A stretch of DNA of 64,000 nucleotides from Megaleporinus macrocephalus. Taxonomy: Eukaryota > Chordata > Actinopteri > Characiformes > Anostomidae. Both the position numbers and the translations under genes were made by a program. The notes below the pieces were generated by a model. The model was not told the origin of the DNA. It worked only from the letters and a program-made list of their open reading frames with translations, and did no database searches. The stretch's first letter is position 1; each line of letters begins with the position of its first letter. Where the stretch lies: positions 10,867,667 through 10,931,666 of the forward strand of contig CM038716.1 of the NCBI GenBank assembly GCA_021613375.1, read 5' to 3'. Positions 10,976-20,263 of this stretch are shown here, piece by piece.

Positions 10976-11480
10976 GGTGGGCCGAAGCGTTCCCTTTGAT
11001 GGTTTGATCTCACTCAAGTGCCTGAAACATCTCAGACGACGTGCTCTCAGTTGCAGAGCAAACACAGAAACACTCCTTACTCACACACTCTCCTCACACG
11101 TGCAGGTACAGGTAGCTGCGGCGTGACGTCACACGCAGCCCCGACAGACCGAGTTTCCTTCCTTCCTTCCTTCCTTCGTGCTTTTTTATTTTTGGGTCCA
11201 TTTAATTTCTTGCGCTAGTGTAAATCATATTTATTAACAATCATCTAAAAGACGAAATCAAGTAGAGCAATAGGAGTTTTATTTTTGCTATTAATGTCTA
11301 TTATTATTATTATTATTATTGTTGTTATTATTATTTTGTTTTGATGAACGATCTAAAGGTAATGATGTGCAATAACATGTATTTGTTTATGTATTTTTTT
11401 TCTTTTTTTTTTTTTTTTTTAGTGTGCGTCTAACTATAGTAGAACTCTGTGACTTGACAAGGATGGGAAATAGCCTAGAC
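10976..11480. other. Intergenic, microsatellites only
   Basis: Holds a (CCTT)n tract near 11155-11177, an (ATT)n tract near 11300-11335 and a poly-T tract near 11393-11420. No gene is supported. Confidence 0.5.
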
Positions 11481-11807
11481 AGGGCTGAATCTCAAATGGC
11501 CTCATATTCCCTACATAGTGCACTACGTGGGTCTAAGTGTGTACTCCCCTGGCCTGCACTCACACTGCCCCTAAGCTGCTTACATCACCACTCCGAGGGT
11601 CTGTATATCTGTAATCTAGGTTTGTGTATCTGAAGAAGTGTAAGTGGTTATCTACCGCTATTCCGGGGGTCCGGGTTGCGGGGGTAGCAGTCTAAGCAGG
11701 GACGCCTCCCTTAGACCTCCCTCTCCCCAACCACCTCCGGGGGGATACAAAGGCGTTCCCAGGCCAACCAAGAGATAGTAGTAGTAGTAGTAGTAATAGG
11801 AGTAGTG

Positions 11808-11839
<32 letters not shown>

Positions 11840-12082
11840 CTTCTCCCGGACGTGTCCTAACCAGATGCCCGGACCACCTCCACTGGCTCCTCTCGATGTG
11901 TGGGGGAGTAGCGGCTCTCCTCTAAACCCCTCCCCCCGTGTGGTCTCACTCCTCACCCCATCTTTGAGGGTGCTCCTGCATACATACAGTGTGTAGTACA
12001 GATACAAACACATGGTTTCAGAGCTTCACAACTGAATCAGTGCACTATATAGGGAGTAGGGAGCGATTTAGGACACAGCCCG
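11481..12082. mobile_element. Non-autonomous DNA element with ~44-bp imperfect inverted ends
   Basis: The left end reads AGGGCTGAATCTCAAATGGC and then TCATATTCCCTACATAGTGCACT. The right end reads AGTGCACTATATAGGGAGTA and then GGGAGCGATTTAGGACACAGCCC, whose reverse complement aligns with the left end over about 44 bases. The interior has no transposase and includes a (TAG)n tract. No clear target-site duplication was seen. The AGTGCACTATATAGGGA end type is widespread in fish genomes, by recall. Confidence 0.6.
11775..11839. repeat. (TAG)n microsatellite
   Basis: A nearly pure TAG/GTA triplet tract inside the inverted-end element. Proline-like or valine-like open frames across it are artefacts. 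Confidence 0.95.
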
Positions 12083-12775
12083 TCGTCTTCGCTATACATC
12101 AGCTGGAGGAAGTTTTGGAAATAAATGAATACGAATGCCGAGGGAATTCCGGGACAGTGTACGCAGAACAATTCCGAGTGATGCACACGTGCGCCTTGCT
12201 ACTTTTCCACAGAACAAAAAGAAAAAGAGGAAAGGAGAAATGAAGAGTGTTGTTTTTTGTATCAGGGATGAATAAAAAGAGATTTTAACAAACGTCCCGT
12301 TTCACTGTGTTCCTTCCCGCCCACTCGCCAGGGGCCGCGCTTGCCCCCTCCAGCCGTCGTCTGTCCTTTCTTTTGGTCTCTTGAGTTTTTACACAGATAA
12401 ACAGCATATGCTCCCCCAGACTGGGTTGTTGGCGTCGCTGGAGCGGCGTTCCCGCCACAATTCCTGGGCTTCGGATTGGTCGGTGGTGGGTAAGTAGGTT
12501 GCTGGACCCCAGAGTGTGTTTCAGGCGTGAGTTGCTCTGTTCTCTGGAGAGACAGGAGAGAAAAGAGAACCAAGCGTCCGGAATGATCTCCCCGTCTCTC
12601 CGGGATCACACCGCTAGGCTGTAAATAATACTGATGGGAATTGGGCAGTGTGATCTGAGGTGATTCCCAACATTCCGTAATCCCCTTTAAAGATTCCACA
12701 CGAGTATGTACACTAACAAGTTTGTAGACATCTGTTACTGCAGAGTCACCCCTGAACTAGAGGCTCTTAATAAGA
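12083..12775. other. Unassigned sequence left of the tandem array
   Basis: A pyrimidine tract with CAG (to about 12211), a short lysine-rich frame ending TGA at 12242 and an AATAAA at 12271-12276 together look like a last exon, but no upstream exons are identifiable. A 145-codon open frame on the minus strand (12262-12699) has no recognised motif. No gene is called. Confidence 0.3.
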
Positions 12776-14380
12776 GTTAATGAGGTCAGGTACTGATGTT
12801 GAACATTGCTGTGAGGATTTGATTGAGTGTTAGTGAGGTCAGGTACTGATGTTGAACATTGCTGTGAGGATTTGATTGAGTGTTAGTGAGGTCAGGTACT
12901 GATGTTGAACATTGCTGTGAGGATTTGATTGAGTGTTAGTGAGGTCAGGTACTGATGTTGAACATTGCTGTGAGGATTTGAGGGTTAGTGAGGCCAGGTA
13001 CTGATGTTGAACATTGCTGTGAGGATTTGATTGAGTGTTAGTCAGGTCAGGTACTGATTAAACATTGCTGTGAGGATTTGTTTGAGTGTTAATGAGGTCA
13101 GGTACTAATATTGAACATTGCTGTGAGGATCTGATTGAGTATTAGTAAGGTCAGGTTCTGATGTTGGGACATTGCTGTGAGGATTTGATTGAGTATTAGT
13201 GAGGTCAGGTTCTGATGTTAAAGCATTGCTGTGAGGATTTGATTGAGTGTTAGTGGGGTCAGGTACTGATGTTGAACATTGCTGTGAGGATCTGATTGAG
13301 TGTTAGTGAGGTCAGGTACTGATGTTGAACATTGCTGTGTGGATTTGATTGAGTGTTAGTGGGGTCAGGTACTGATGTTGAACATTGCTGTGAGGGTTTG
13401 ATTGAGTGTTAGTGGGGTCAGGTACTGATGTTGAACATTGCTGTGTGGATTTGATTAAGTATTAGTGAGGTCAGGTACTGATGTTGAACATTGCTGTGAG
13501 GATTTGATTGACTGTTAGTGAGGTCAGGTACTGATGTTAAAACATTGCTGTGAGGATTTGATTGAGTATTAGAGAGGTCAGGTACTGATGTTGAAACATT
13601 GCTGTGAGGATTTGATTGAGTGTTAGTGAGGTCAGGTACTGATGTTGAACATTGCTGTGAGGATTTGATTGAGTGTTTGAGAGGTCAGGTACTGATGTTG
13701 AAACATTGCTGTGAGGATTTGATTGAGTGTTAGTGAGGTCAGGTACTGATGTTGAACATTGCTGTGAGGATTTGATTGAGTGTTAGTGAGGTCAGGTACT
13801 GATGTTGAACATTGCTGTGAGGATTTGATTGAGTGTTAGTGAGGTCAGGTACTGATGTTGAACATTGCTGTGAGGATTTGATTGAGTATTAGTGAGGTCA
13901 GGTACTGATGTTGAACATTGCTGTGAGGATTTGATTGAGTATTAGTGGGGTCAGGTACTGATGTTGAACATTGCTGTGAGGATTTGATTGAGTGTTAGTG
14001 AGGTCAGGTACTGATGTTAAACATTGCTGTGAGGGTTTGATTGAGTGTTAGTGAGGTCAGGTACTGATGTTGAAACATTGCTGTGAGGATTTGATTGAGT
14101 GTTAGTGAGGTCAGGTACTGATGTTGAATATTGCTGTGAGGATTTGATTGAGTGTTAGTGAGGTCAGGTACTGATGTTGAACATTGCTGTGAGGATTTGA
14201 TTGAGTGTTAGTGGGGTCAGGTACTGATGTTGAACATTGCTGTGAGGATTTGATTGAGTGTTAGTGGGGTCAGGTACTGATGTTGAACATTGCTGTGAGG
14301 ATTTGATTGAGTGTTAGTGAGGTCAGGTACTGATGTTGAACATTACTGTGAGGATTTGATTGAGTGTTAGTGGGGTCAGG
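12776..14380. repeat. 53-bp minisatellite, upstream of gene A (about 30 units)
   Basis: Units contain GGATTTGATTGAGTGTTAGT, then GAGGTCAGGTACTGATGTTG and AACATTGCTGTGA (53 bp). The same array, with different copy number, precedes every gene copy (24957-25255, 37785-38290 and 62548-63639). All four arrays end with the same final unit running into GGTCAGGCCATGCTTCTC, so the boundary is common to all units. Confidence 0.95.
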
Positions 14381-14963
14381 CCATGCTTCTCTTTGAAAAA
14401 CTTGCTATTTTATGTGAGAATGTGATGCTAAGTTTTCTAAACTGAACAATCACAAGTTCATTAAATACTGATAGAATTCTGTCCTCCACATTTTCATTGA
14501 ATCATTGTAAAGTTTCATTTACTGTTTTTATAAACAGATATAATATATTCTGTATACAGTATATAGGTATTGGGTAGAACTGAGTTAAGTATATTAGTCT
14601 GGTCCTCTAAAACCATTCCAGTTCCTCATGTGGCCCCATGGGAAAATGAATTGCCCCCCCTGTTCTGTGAGGTGATGAAATGAAGCTACAGCGAGTCTGA
14701 TTGTCAGTCTGATTCACATGAACTGCTCAAATCTGAGAAGTGAGAAGTAAACACAGCAGCGTCGCTCTGATTCACTACATGAAGCCCATTAACTGTAGCC
14801 TCACATTCATTTACCAACAGAGACCTCCACAGAGTGTCCAACATTCCGCTGTGATGTCACTACAGAGGCCGTGTGACGTCATAGAGGTGAAGATGTACGG
14901 AGTTCCGCGCGTCTCAGTGTGAAATCAGTCTGTGCTGAAGCGTCGAAGGAGAGAGGAGGAAAA
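14381..14963 (+). promoter_or_regulatory. 5' flank and likely core promoter of gene A
   Basis: This 583-base segment has exactly the same length before genes A, B and C. It includes TGATGTCA at 14852-14859 and a perfect CRE, TGACGTCA, at 14874-14881, then GTTCCGCGCGTCTCAG just upstream of the start codon. TGACGTCA is the consensus for CREB/ATF factors. No clear TATA box was seen near these sites. Promoter use is inferred; the possibility that this is an exon preceded by the CCAACAG acceptor near 14820 remains. Confidence 0.5.
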
Positions 14964-15213
14964 ATGAGCTGGAGAAAGTTTTGCTGTTGTGGAGGAGGAG
15001 ATAGAGAGAGTGAGGAGGAGGAGGAGCACAGAAAGGAAGGAGAACATATTGAGAAGAAAGAGAAAGGAAAGAGGAGGAGGAGAGAGAGAGAGTGGAGTTT
15101 CTCTAGGAGAGAGGAGGAGAGGGAGACTCCACTACAGGAGAGCGTGACTGTGCTGATGGAGGAAGCCGAGACAGAGCCGGTGGACATCAGCACAGAGACT
15201 GAGCAGCTTCTGA
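14964..15213 (+). CDS. Gene A exon 1: Cys cluster and charged N-terminus
   Basis: The start ATG at 14964 is preceded by GAGGAAAA and is the first ATG in frame; a GTG at 14919 is in frame upstream but is not a likely eukaryotic start. It encodes 83 residues: MSWRKFCCCGGG, then an acidic run, a KGKRRRRERE basic run, and an acidic end EPVDISTETEQLL. The donor GTGAGT follows at 15214, leaving phase 1. Confidence 0.8.
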
Positions 15214-18200
15214 GTGAGTAGATGAGTCGACGTCACTAGAATTAACAGTAGTTACTGAACAAGTCAGTGATTCTCAGTACGTACTGAATAAATCAGAGTA
15301 CAGCGCTGGATACACTTTACTTTAGTGTAGGGGGGCTTAACCAATTTTAAACACTCTGGTGGTCGGCCAATCAGAACAGAGTGTGTGAACTGACCATTAG
15401 GAGCATATTAAGCTCAGTGGGAGGCGGGGCTTAAAGACATTTAGTGAAGGGGTGGAAGTTAGAGCCAATGCTGGGTGAACCAACCAATCAGAGCAGGGTA
15501 AATGTTAGGTTTAAGACGTGAGAGTGAATGTGTGAGTGTTTAGGGGTTAATGTTAATGTTAGGTAAGGTTAAGTGTAGGGTTAATGTTAGGTAGGGTTAA
15601 TTGTAGGGTTAATGTTAATGTTAGGTTAGGTTAAGTTTAGGGTTAATGTTATTGTTAATGTTAGGTAGGGTTAAGTGTAGGGTTCATGTTAATGTTAGGT
15701 GGGGTTAAGTGTAGGGTTCATGTTAATGTTACGTAGGGTTAAGTGTAGGGTTAATGTTAAGTAGGTGTGAGTGTAGGGTTAATGTTAGGTAGGGTTAAGT
15801 GTAGGGTTATTGTTAATGTTAGGTAGGGTTAAGTGTAGGGTTAATGTTAAGTAGGGTTAAGTTTAAGGTTAATGTTAATGTTAGGTAGGGTTAAGTGTAG
15901 GGTCAATGTTGATGTTAGGTAGGGTTAAGTGTAGGGTTAATGTTAATGTTAGGTAGGGTTAAGTGTAGGGTTAATGTTAATGTTAGGTAGGGTTAAGTGT
16001 AGGGTTAATGTTAGGTAGGGTTAAGTGTAGGGTTAATGTTAGGTAGGGTTAAGTGTAGGGTTAATGTTAATGTTAGGTAGTGTTAAGTGTAGGGTTAATG
16101 TTAATGTTAGGTAGGGTTAAGTGTAGGGTTAATGTTAATGTTAGGTAGGGTTAAGTGTATGGTTAATGTTAATGTTACTCTGTGTTAGTTGTGGTGAATG
16201 TATTTTATTTATTAATATTATTTAATGTTTAATTAAAACAGGAGTTTAATTGATTATTAACTCTAATTCTAAATTCTAAATTAAATAGGCGTCAATACCG
16301 AGACGACTCCTGAACTGCTACAGTCTGAAGATGCTGGACCACCCTCTAGCACCCCTCTGGGTGAGTAGGAGAACCTGTTATCATGATGAACATCATTGTA
16401 TCTCTACATTAACAGAACAAATGCTGATATTATTCATTCTGATATGAATATTAAAGCAGGAGAACAGAGAGCTCCTGGGACCAGTGAGCTCCTGGAGATC
16501 CTGCCGAGGGACGTTGCTGGAGGAGAAGTGGTGGACCAGCATCTTGGTGAGTAAAAGAATCAAACGTTGGATATTGTGATAACGACCCAGCTGGACAGAC
16601 GTTGATATTTATTGATGTTCAAACAGAATCCGAGACCTGTGAGCACACTGAGGAGGAGACCAGAGGAGAAACGCTGCTGGAGGAACCTCCAACCTCCAGC
16701 ACATCTCTGGGTGAGCAGAACTAACTATTAGCATCATGCTAACTCTGTATTGTACAGCACTGGAGAACATTACCAGAACAAACCGGCTGCTGGTGGTCCA
16801 CTCCAGCACACAGTCCTGTCCTGTTGATGTAATAAATGAAGTTTATGAAGACCACCTGAACTCCATCAGGCACTAGTTAAGATTTGGTGATGTCATCATT
16901 TTCTGACTTCACAATGACCATCAGAACTGACCACAAAGTTACTGAACATCTGCTGATCTTCTTAGAATCTGACTCAGGAGCTCCGGTCATGGATGAGGTC
17001 GAGGACACGGGGGTAGGGACTCCTATGACCCCTGTGTCCTCCCACGTAGATCACCCTGTCCAGTCCTTCGGTAAGTAACGGAAATGACCTGTGGAAATAT
17101 ATCAAGTATGAAAATAACACAGCTGGACGACTGACAGTGTTTATTAATGTGAAAGACGACCAGAAGATGATGACCATCGTCAGGGTGATCTCTGCAGCAG
17201 ACGCATTCAGATACCTGTTGGAGAACATGCAGGTATCTGAACTGCAGAACCTCAAGTTCCCTCCGGGTGAGTAAAAGAAGAACTCACTACAAAAACTACA
17301 TTCAGACAAAAGCAGAAACATGAATATCTTAATATCTCTCAACATCTCACTCTCACTGAATATCTTCTACAAACATCAGCGAACAACACCAACGCCCTGA
17401 TCGAGGCCGCCTGTGAGGTAGTTCTTGTGCTGCTGCAGAGACTCGCATTCTCACCTGACCAGCACCTGAGTGAGTAAAGCACATAAACACTAAATATTAA
17501 AGATGATACTAAAGACTTCACAGACAACATGTCCATGTGGGGCCCGTATGGTTCTTATCTGGCCTGTATGGGTTTCACGTGGGCTTGTAGGGGCTTTTTG
17601 ATTGGTGATACATGGAGCCCCGCTGGGTTATAACTTTTTGCCCCGTTTGGGTTACAGTTGTGAGTCCCACTTAGGCTACTTAGGCCCAAAGTCATGGCAC
17701 TGTTTACATGGTTGATTGTTCACTTGGGCCCATCTTGCAGTCCGGATCGGCCCTAGTTATTGGTCCACATTGACAAACACACACAGGGCCCGTATGAAGG
17801 CAATGGACAAATCTCTGTGGGCCCCTACCAGGTTGCCCCAAGTGGACCCAATCGGCAGCCCATCTTTAACTGATGTGGGGTCCACATGAACATGTTAGCT
17901 GGGTCAGTAAATATCAGATCTGCTGATACTCAGAGCTTCAATATCAGGATCAGCATCTTCACCAGGTTCTGTGATGATGTAGCTGCTGAACGTCTGCTGA
18001 TGTTTATTTCTATTAAATCAGTTAACAAGGTGCTGGCGGTGATGCGAACAGTTCCTGAGTTTGCTGATGCCGGGGTGCTGTTAACACATCATCTGGACAG
18101 CATCCGAGGATTCACCAGCATGACTTTGGGTGAGTAACAGAACCCAGAACCTTCTCTGACACCAGGGCAGCAGAATAGACTAGGCTGGCGTTGGTCCATT

Positions 18201-20263
18201 CCAGGAGATAGAACTATATCAGTTGATGATGACCACTCAAACTCAGTCAGGCAGCATTTGGTGATGTGACTTGATGATCAGAACCCACCATAATATGACT
18301 GAACATCTGCTGATCCTTTCAGAACCAGGAACTGATGTACAGGTGGGGGTGGATGCAGAGGTGGAGGCCCTGCGTGACATCTTCTGCCCTCACCTGGACA
18401 CTCTGTACATACAGCTCGGTAAGTACCGGAAACGCTCAGTGCAAATATATGAAGAGTGAAAACGATGCAGCTGGAGAACTGACAGTGTGTATCAATGTGA
18501 ATCCAGTGGATGAGATGCTGACAGGGCTGTTGGTCCAGCTGGCTGCTAACGCCCTGATGTACCTCCGTAAGGTGCACGGAGAACCTCCAGGTGAGTCATC
18601 ATAATAACATGCAGGTAAAAGTAGGAATCATGTTTAACGTTAACATGAACCTGTTTTCATTCATTCTTTCTAAATGAACTAGTGAACAACAACGAGTCCA
18701 GGGCCGACATCATTGCCCAGGCCCTGGATAGCATCCTGGAGGAGCTCGTCACCGGGAGGGATCAGCATCTCAGTGAGTAAAGCTAATGAGCACCAGAAAC
18801 TAAAGATAGAGCCCATGTGGTAACAGCTGGTGGTCTCAGACTGATATGAGCAGAAAGAGCTGATCATCTTTAGAGCTTAAGAAGTAGTAACATCAGATCA
18901 GCTGATCCTCAAGTCTTCAATATCAGTATCACCATCTTTACTAGGTTCTGTGATGAAGACTCAGCTGAACAACTGCTAATATTTATTTCTATTAAATCAG
19001 TCCACGACTTCCTGTGCTTGATGTCCTCGGCGCCTGACTACCGGGACATTGTGGAGGTGCTGGCGCCCCTACTCGACTCCGCCAGGGCATATTACTGTGG
19101 ATGTCTGGGTGAGTAGAAGAACCTAGTAGCTTGATGATCATCATCTTAATAACTGAGAATGTGTAAAGAACTGCTAATGTTTCATCAGGATTTATTAGTT
19201 AGTTATTAATATTCATCTGAACTCATACTGATTCTGCTCGGACTCGTTTTACGAGGTGACTCTGAGTCCAGTTTGTACCCGAGTCAGGTCCAACCACAGT
19301 GATGGATCTGGACAGCTGGTGATGTTTCTTCATGTTACAGCACAAGACCAGACTGAGGAGGTGGAGGAACATGGAGCTTCGGCTGAGTCCAGCATGGTTG
19401 ATGTAAAGAGGACGGCACCTAAAATTCAGCCGCCTCAACCACCTCAACCACCTCAGCCACCTCAGCCATCTAAGCCATGTCAGCCACCCCAGCAGCCTCA
19501 GCCACCTCAGCCATCTAAGCCACGTCATCCGCCTCAGCCACCTCAGACGCCTCAGCAACGTCAGCAGCGTCAACCACGTCAGCTGCCTCAACGTCCTCAG
19601 CCATCTCCACCACGTCAGCCACCTCAGTCATCTCGGGGTGAGTAAAGAAAACAGATCTCAGATTCTGTTTACATGAACATACACTCTTACAAAAAAAGGT
19701 ACTTCCTCAGATCTTGGGTTGGATATACGACTCTAGAGATAAACTTTCACTGGTAGTGGAGCTTCTACAAGGTTCTTCATGCTCACACGTCTGTTTAAAC
19801 GTTCTTCAGGAAACTAAAAGTACTTCTACAGTAACTACACACTGATACTAACATGAGTGTAACTGCATTTGTAGCTCACAGAGACGGTCCTGGGGTGCAG
19901 CCTCCTCCTCATCCACGGACTGACAGCCAACATAGATCCAGGCACCAGTCCGAAGTTCAGTGGACGCATCGGCACCAGGGACAGAGACCACCTAGAGTGC
20001 CGAGACACCAGTGGGAGGAGGCCACTGAGAGATACCCCGGATACCCGACCAGACAGGAGGTCACTGATCCGTGGACCTGGAGACAACATGGTCCCAGACA
20101 TCAGACCCAGAACCCAAAGTCAAAAGGACCCAATCACCGTCCTAATGATGGATATGCTCCTCCACAAAGGGAGAGAGGCGGTTTTGGAGGAAGAGGGAGG
20201 CGTGGTGGAGGCCGAGGACAGAAGAGACCCGACTGGTGGCAGCACGACAACAGATGGCTATGA
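14964..20263 (+). CDS. Gene A: 14-exon gene of unrecognised fish family
   Basis: Spliced reading gives 656 codons plus TGA from 14 exons: 14964-15213, 16289-16360, 16460-16546, 16627-16710, 16966-17070, 17156-17266, 17380-17469, 18022-18129, 18323-18418, 18507-18590, 18683-18772, 19001-19108, 19341-19637, 19875-20263. All borders are GT-AG and every exon junction is phase 1. The product starts MSWRKFCCCGGG, then has acidic and Lys/Arg-rich stretches (to about residue 83), short repeated exon modules (84-428), a Pro/Gln-rich segment (about 429-527) and a basic tail with GGFGGRGRRGGGRG and a final WWQHDNRWL. No signal peptide or membrane span is evident; adjacent cysteines near the N-terminus could be lipid-modified. 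I do not recognise the family and assign no function. Two paralogues follow on the same strand, which argues the frame is real. Confidence 0.75.
15538..16180. repeat. Intron 1 minisatellite of gene A (29/35 bp, TAGGGTTA-rich)
   Basis: Units of GTTAATGTTAGGTAGGGTTA followed by AGTGTAGGG, with an optional extra TTAATG giving two period lengths. The same array lies in intron 1 of B (26325-26940) and C (39455-39705). TAGGGTTA resembles vertebrate telomere repeats but is not a pure TTAGGG array. Confidence 0.92.
16289..16360 (+). CDS. Gene A exon 2
   Basis: Twenty-four codons, phase 1 at both ends, between AAATAG and GTGAGT. The translation ends SEDAGPPSSTPLG. Exon 4 ends with the similar LLEEPPTSSTSLG, and their nucleotide ends also align, so the two are probable duplicates. 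Confidence 0.75.
16460..16546 (+). CDS. Gene A exon 3
   Basis: Twenty-nine codons, phase 1-1, acceptor TTAAAGCAG and donor GTGAGT. The translation contains TSELLEILPRDVAGGEVV and ends DQHLG, echoing the DQHLS ends of exons 7 and 11. Confidence 0.75.
16627..16710 (+). CDS. Gene A exon 4
   Basis: Twenty-eight codons, phase 1-1, donor GTGAGC (the only GTGAGC in the gene). An acidic ESETCEHTEEETRGE segment is followed by the exon-2-like end. Copy C carries a cluster of substitutions at the start of this exon (EAQACEH). Confidence 0.75.
16966..17070 (+). CDS. Gene A exon 5 (module 1, first exon)
   Basis: Thirty-five codons, phase 1-1, donor GTAAGT. The preceding intron ends CTGAACATCTGCTGATCTTCTTAG, closely matching the intron before exon 9, which also uses a GTAAGT donor. 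This marks exons 5 and 9 as paralogous. Confidence 0.75.
17156..17266 (+). CDS. Gene A exon 6 (module 1, second exon)
   Basis: Thirty-seven codons, phase 1-1. The acceptor was placed at AATGTGAAAG by comparison with exon 10, whose intron aligns with this one through CAGCTGGA, CTGACAGTGT and ATCAATGTGAA. The translation contains SAADAFRYLLENMQ and ends PPG, as exon 10 does. Confidence 0.65.
17380..17469 (+). CDS. Gene A exon 7 (module 1, third exon)
   Basis: Thirty codons, phase 1-1. The translation includes ALIEAACEVVLVLLQRL, a likely amphipathic helix, and ends SPDQHLS. Exon 11 has the same length and shares the NN start and DQHLS end. Confidence 0.75.
17526..17896. mobile_element. ~371-bp element with inverted ends in intron 7, copy A
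   Basis: The left end AACATGTCCATGTGGGGCCC and the reverse complement of the right end (AACATGTTCATGTGGACCCC) match at all but a few positions. There is no coding capacity, and GGGCCC-type words run throughout. It is present at the same site in B (28298-28672) and C (41062-41436) but absent from intron 11, the paralogue of intron 7. This is a miniature inverted-repeat type insertion; the family is not assigned. Confidence 0.65.
18022..18129 (+). CDS. Gene A exon 8 (module 1, fourth exon)
   Basis: Thirty-six codons, phase 1-1, acceptor TCTATTAAATCAG. The translation begins INKVLAVMRTVPEFAD and ends in LG. Exon 12 has the same length, the same acceptor stretch, and shared I, L, M, P, VL, LDS.R and LG positions. 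Confidence 0.75.
18323..18418 (+). CDS. Gene A exon 9 (module 2, first exon)
   Basis: Thirty-two codons, phase 1-1, donor GTAAGT. The translation contains DAEVEALRDIFCPHLDTLY. It is paralogous to exon 5 by flanking intron and donor type. Confidence 0.75.
18507..18590 (+). CDS. Gene A exon 10 (module 2, second exon)
   Basis: Twenty-eight codons, phase 1-1, acceptor GTGAATCCAG. The translation contains MLTGLLVQLAANALMYL and ends in GEPPG. It is the paralogue of exon 6. Confidence 0.75.
18683..18772 (+). CDS. Gene A exon 11 (module 2, third exon)
   Basis: Thirty codons, phase 1-1. The translation contains DIIAQALDSILEELVTG and ends DQHLS. It is the paralogue of exon 7. Confidence 0.75.
19001..19108 (+). 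CDS. Gene A exon 12 (module 2, fourth exon)
   Basis: Thirty-six codons, phase 1-1, with the TCTATTAAATCAG acceptor shared with exon 8. The translation contains DIVEVLAPLLDSARAYYCG. It is the paralogue of exon 8. Confidence 0.75.
19341..19637 (+). CDS. Gene A exon 13: Pro/Gln-rich low-complexity exon
   Basis: Ninety-nine codons, phase 1-1. An acidic start (DQTEEVEEHGAS) is followed by PKIQPPQPPQPPQPP-type repeats, then Gln/Arg-rich QQRQQRQPRQLPQRPQ and a PPQSSRG end. The same exon is 81 codons in B and 105 in C, always a multiple of three, with differences confined to the repeat. Confidence 0.75.
19875..20263 (+). CDS. Gene A exon 14: basic RGG-containing C-terminus
   Basis: The acceptor ATTTGTAG is followed by about 129 codons ending in TGA at 20263. 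The translation is rich in Arg, Gln, Pro and His, with repeated RHQ words, then ERGGFGGRGRRGGGRGQKR and a tryptophan-rich end. RGG/RG tracts in other proteins bind RNA and are arginine-methylated; that role is only suggested here. The exon has the same length in A, B and C. Confidence 0.75.

Noticed and set aside
12262..12699. 145-codon minus-strand open frame
   Set aside because: No recognisable motif, ordinary composition for GC-rich sequence, and no splice or promoter support.
14879..15193. Minus-strand Ser/Leu-rich frame opposite exon 1, repeated in B and C
   Set aside because: It mirrors the purine-rich exon 1 on the other strand; the plus-strand frame joins 13 further exons.
15538..16180. 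True interstitial telomere
   Set aside because: Units are 29-35 bp with only partial TTAGGG-like words, not tandem TTAGGG.
19223..19591. Minus-strand Leu/Trp/Arg-rich frame opposite exon 13
   Set aside because: Antisense shadow of the QPP repeat.
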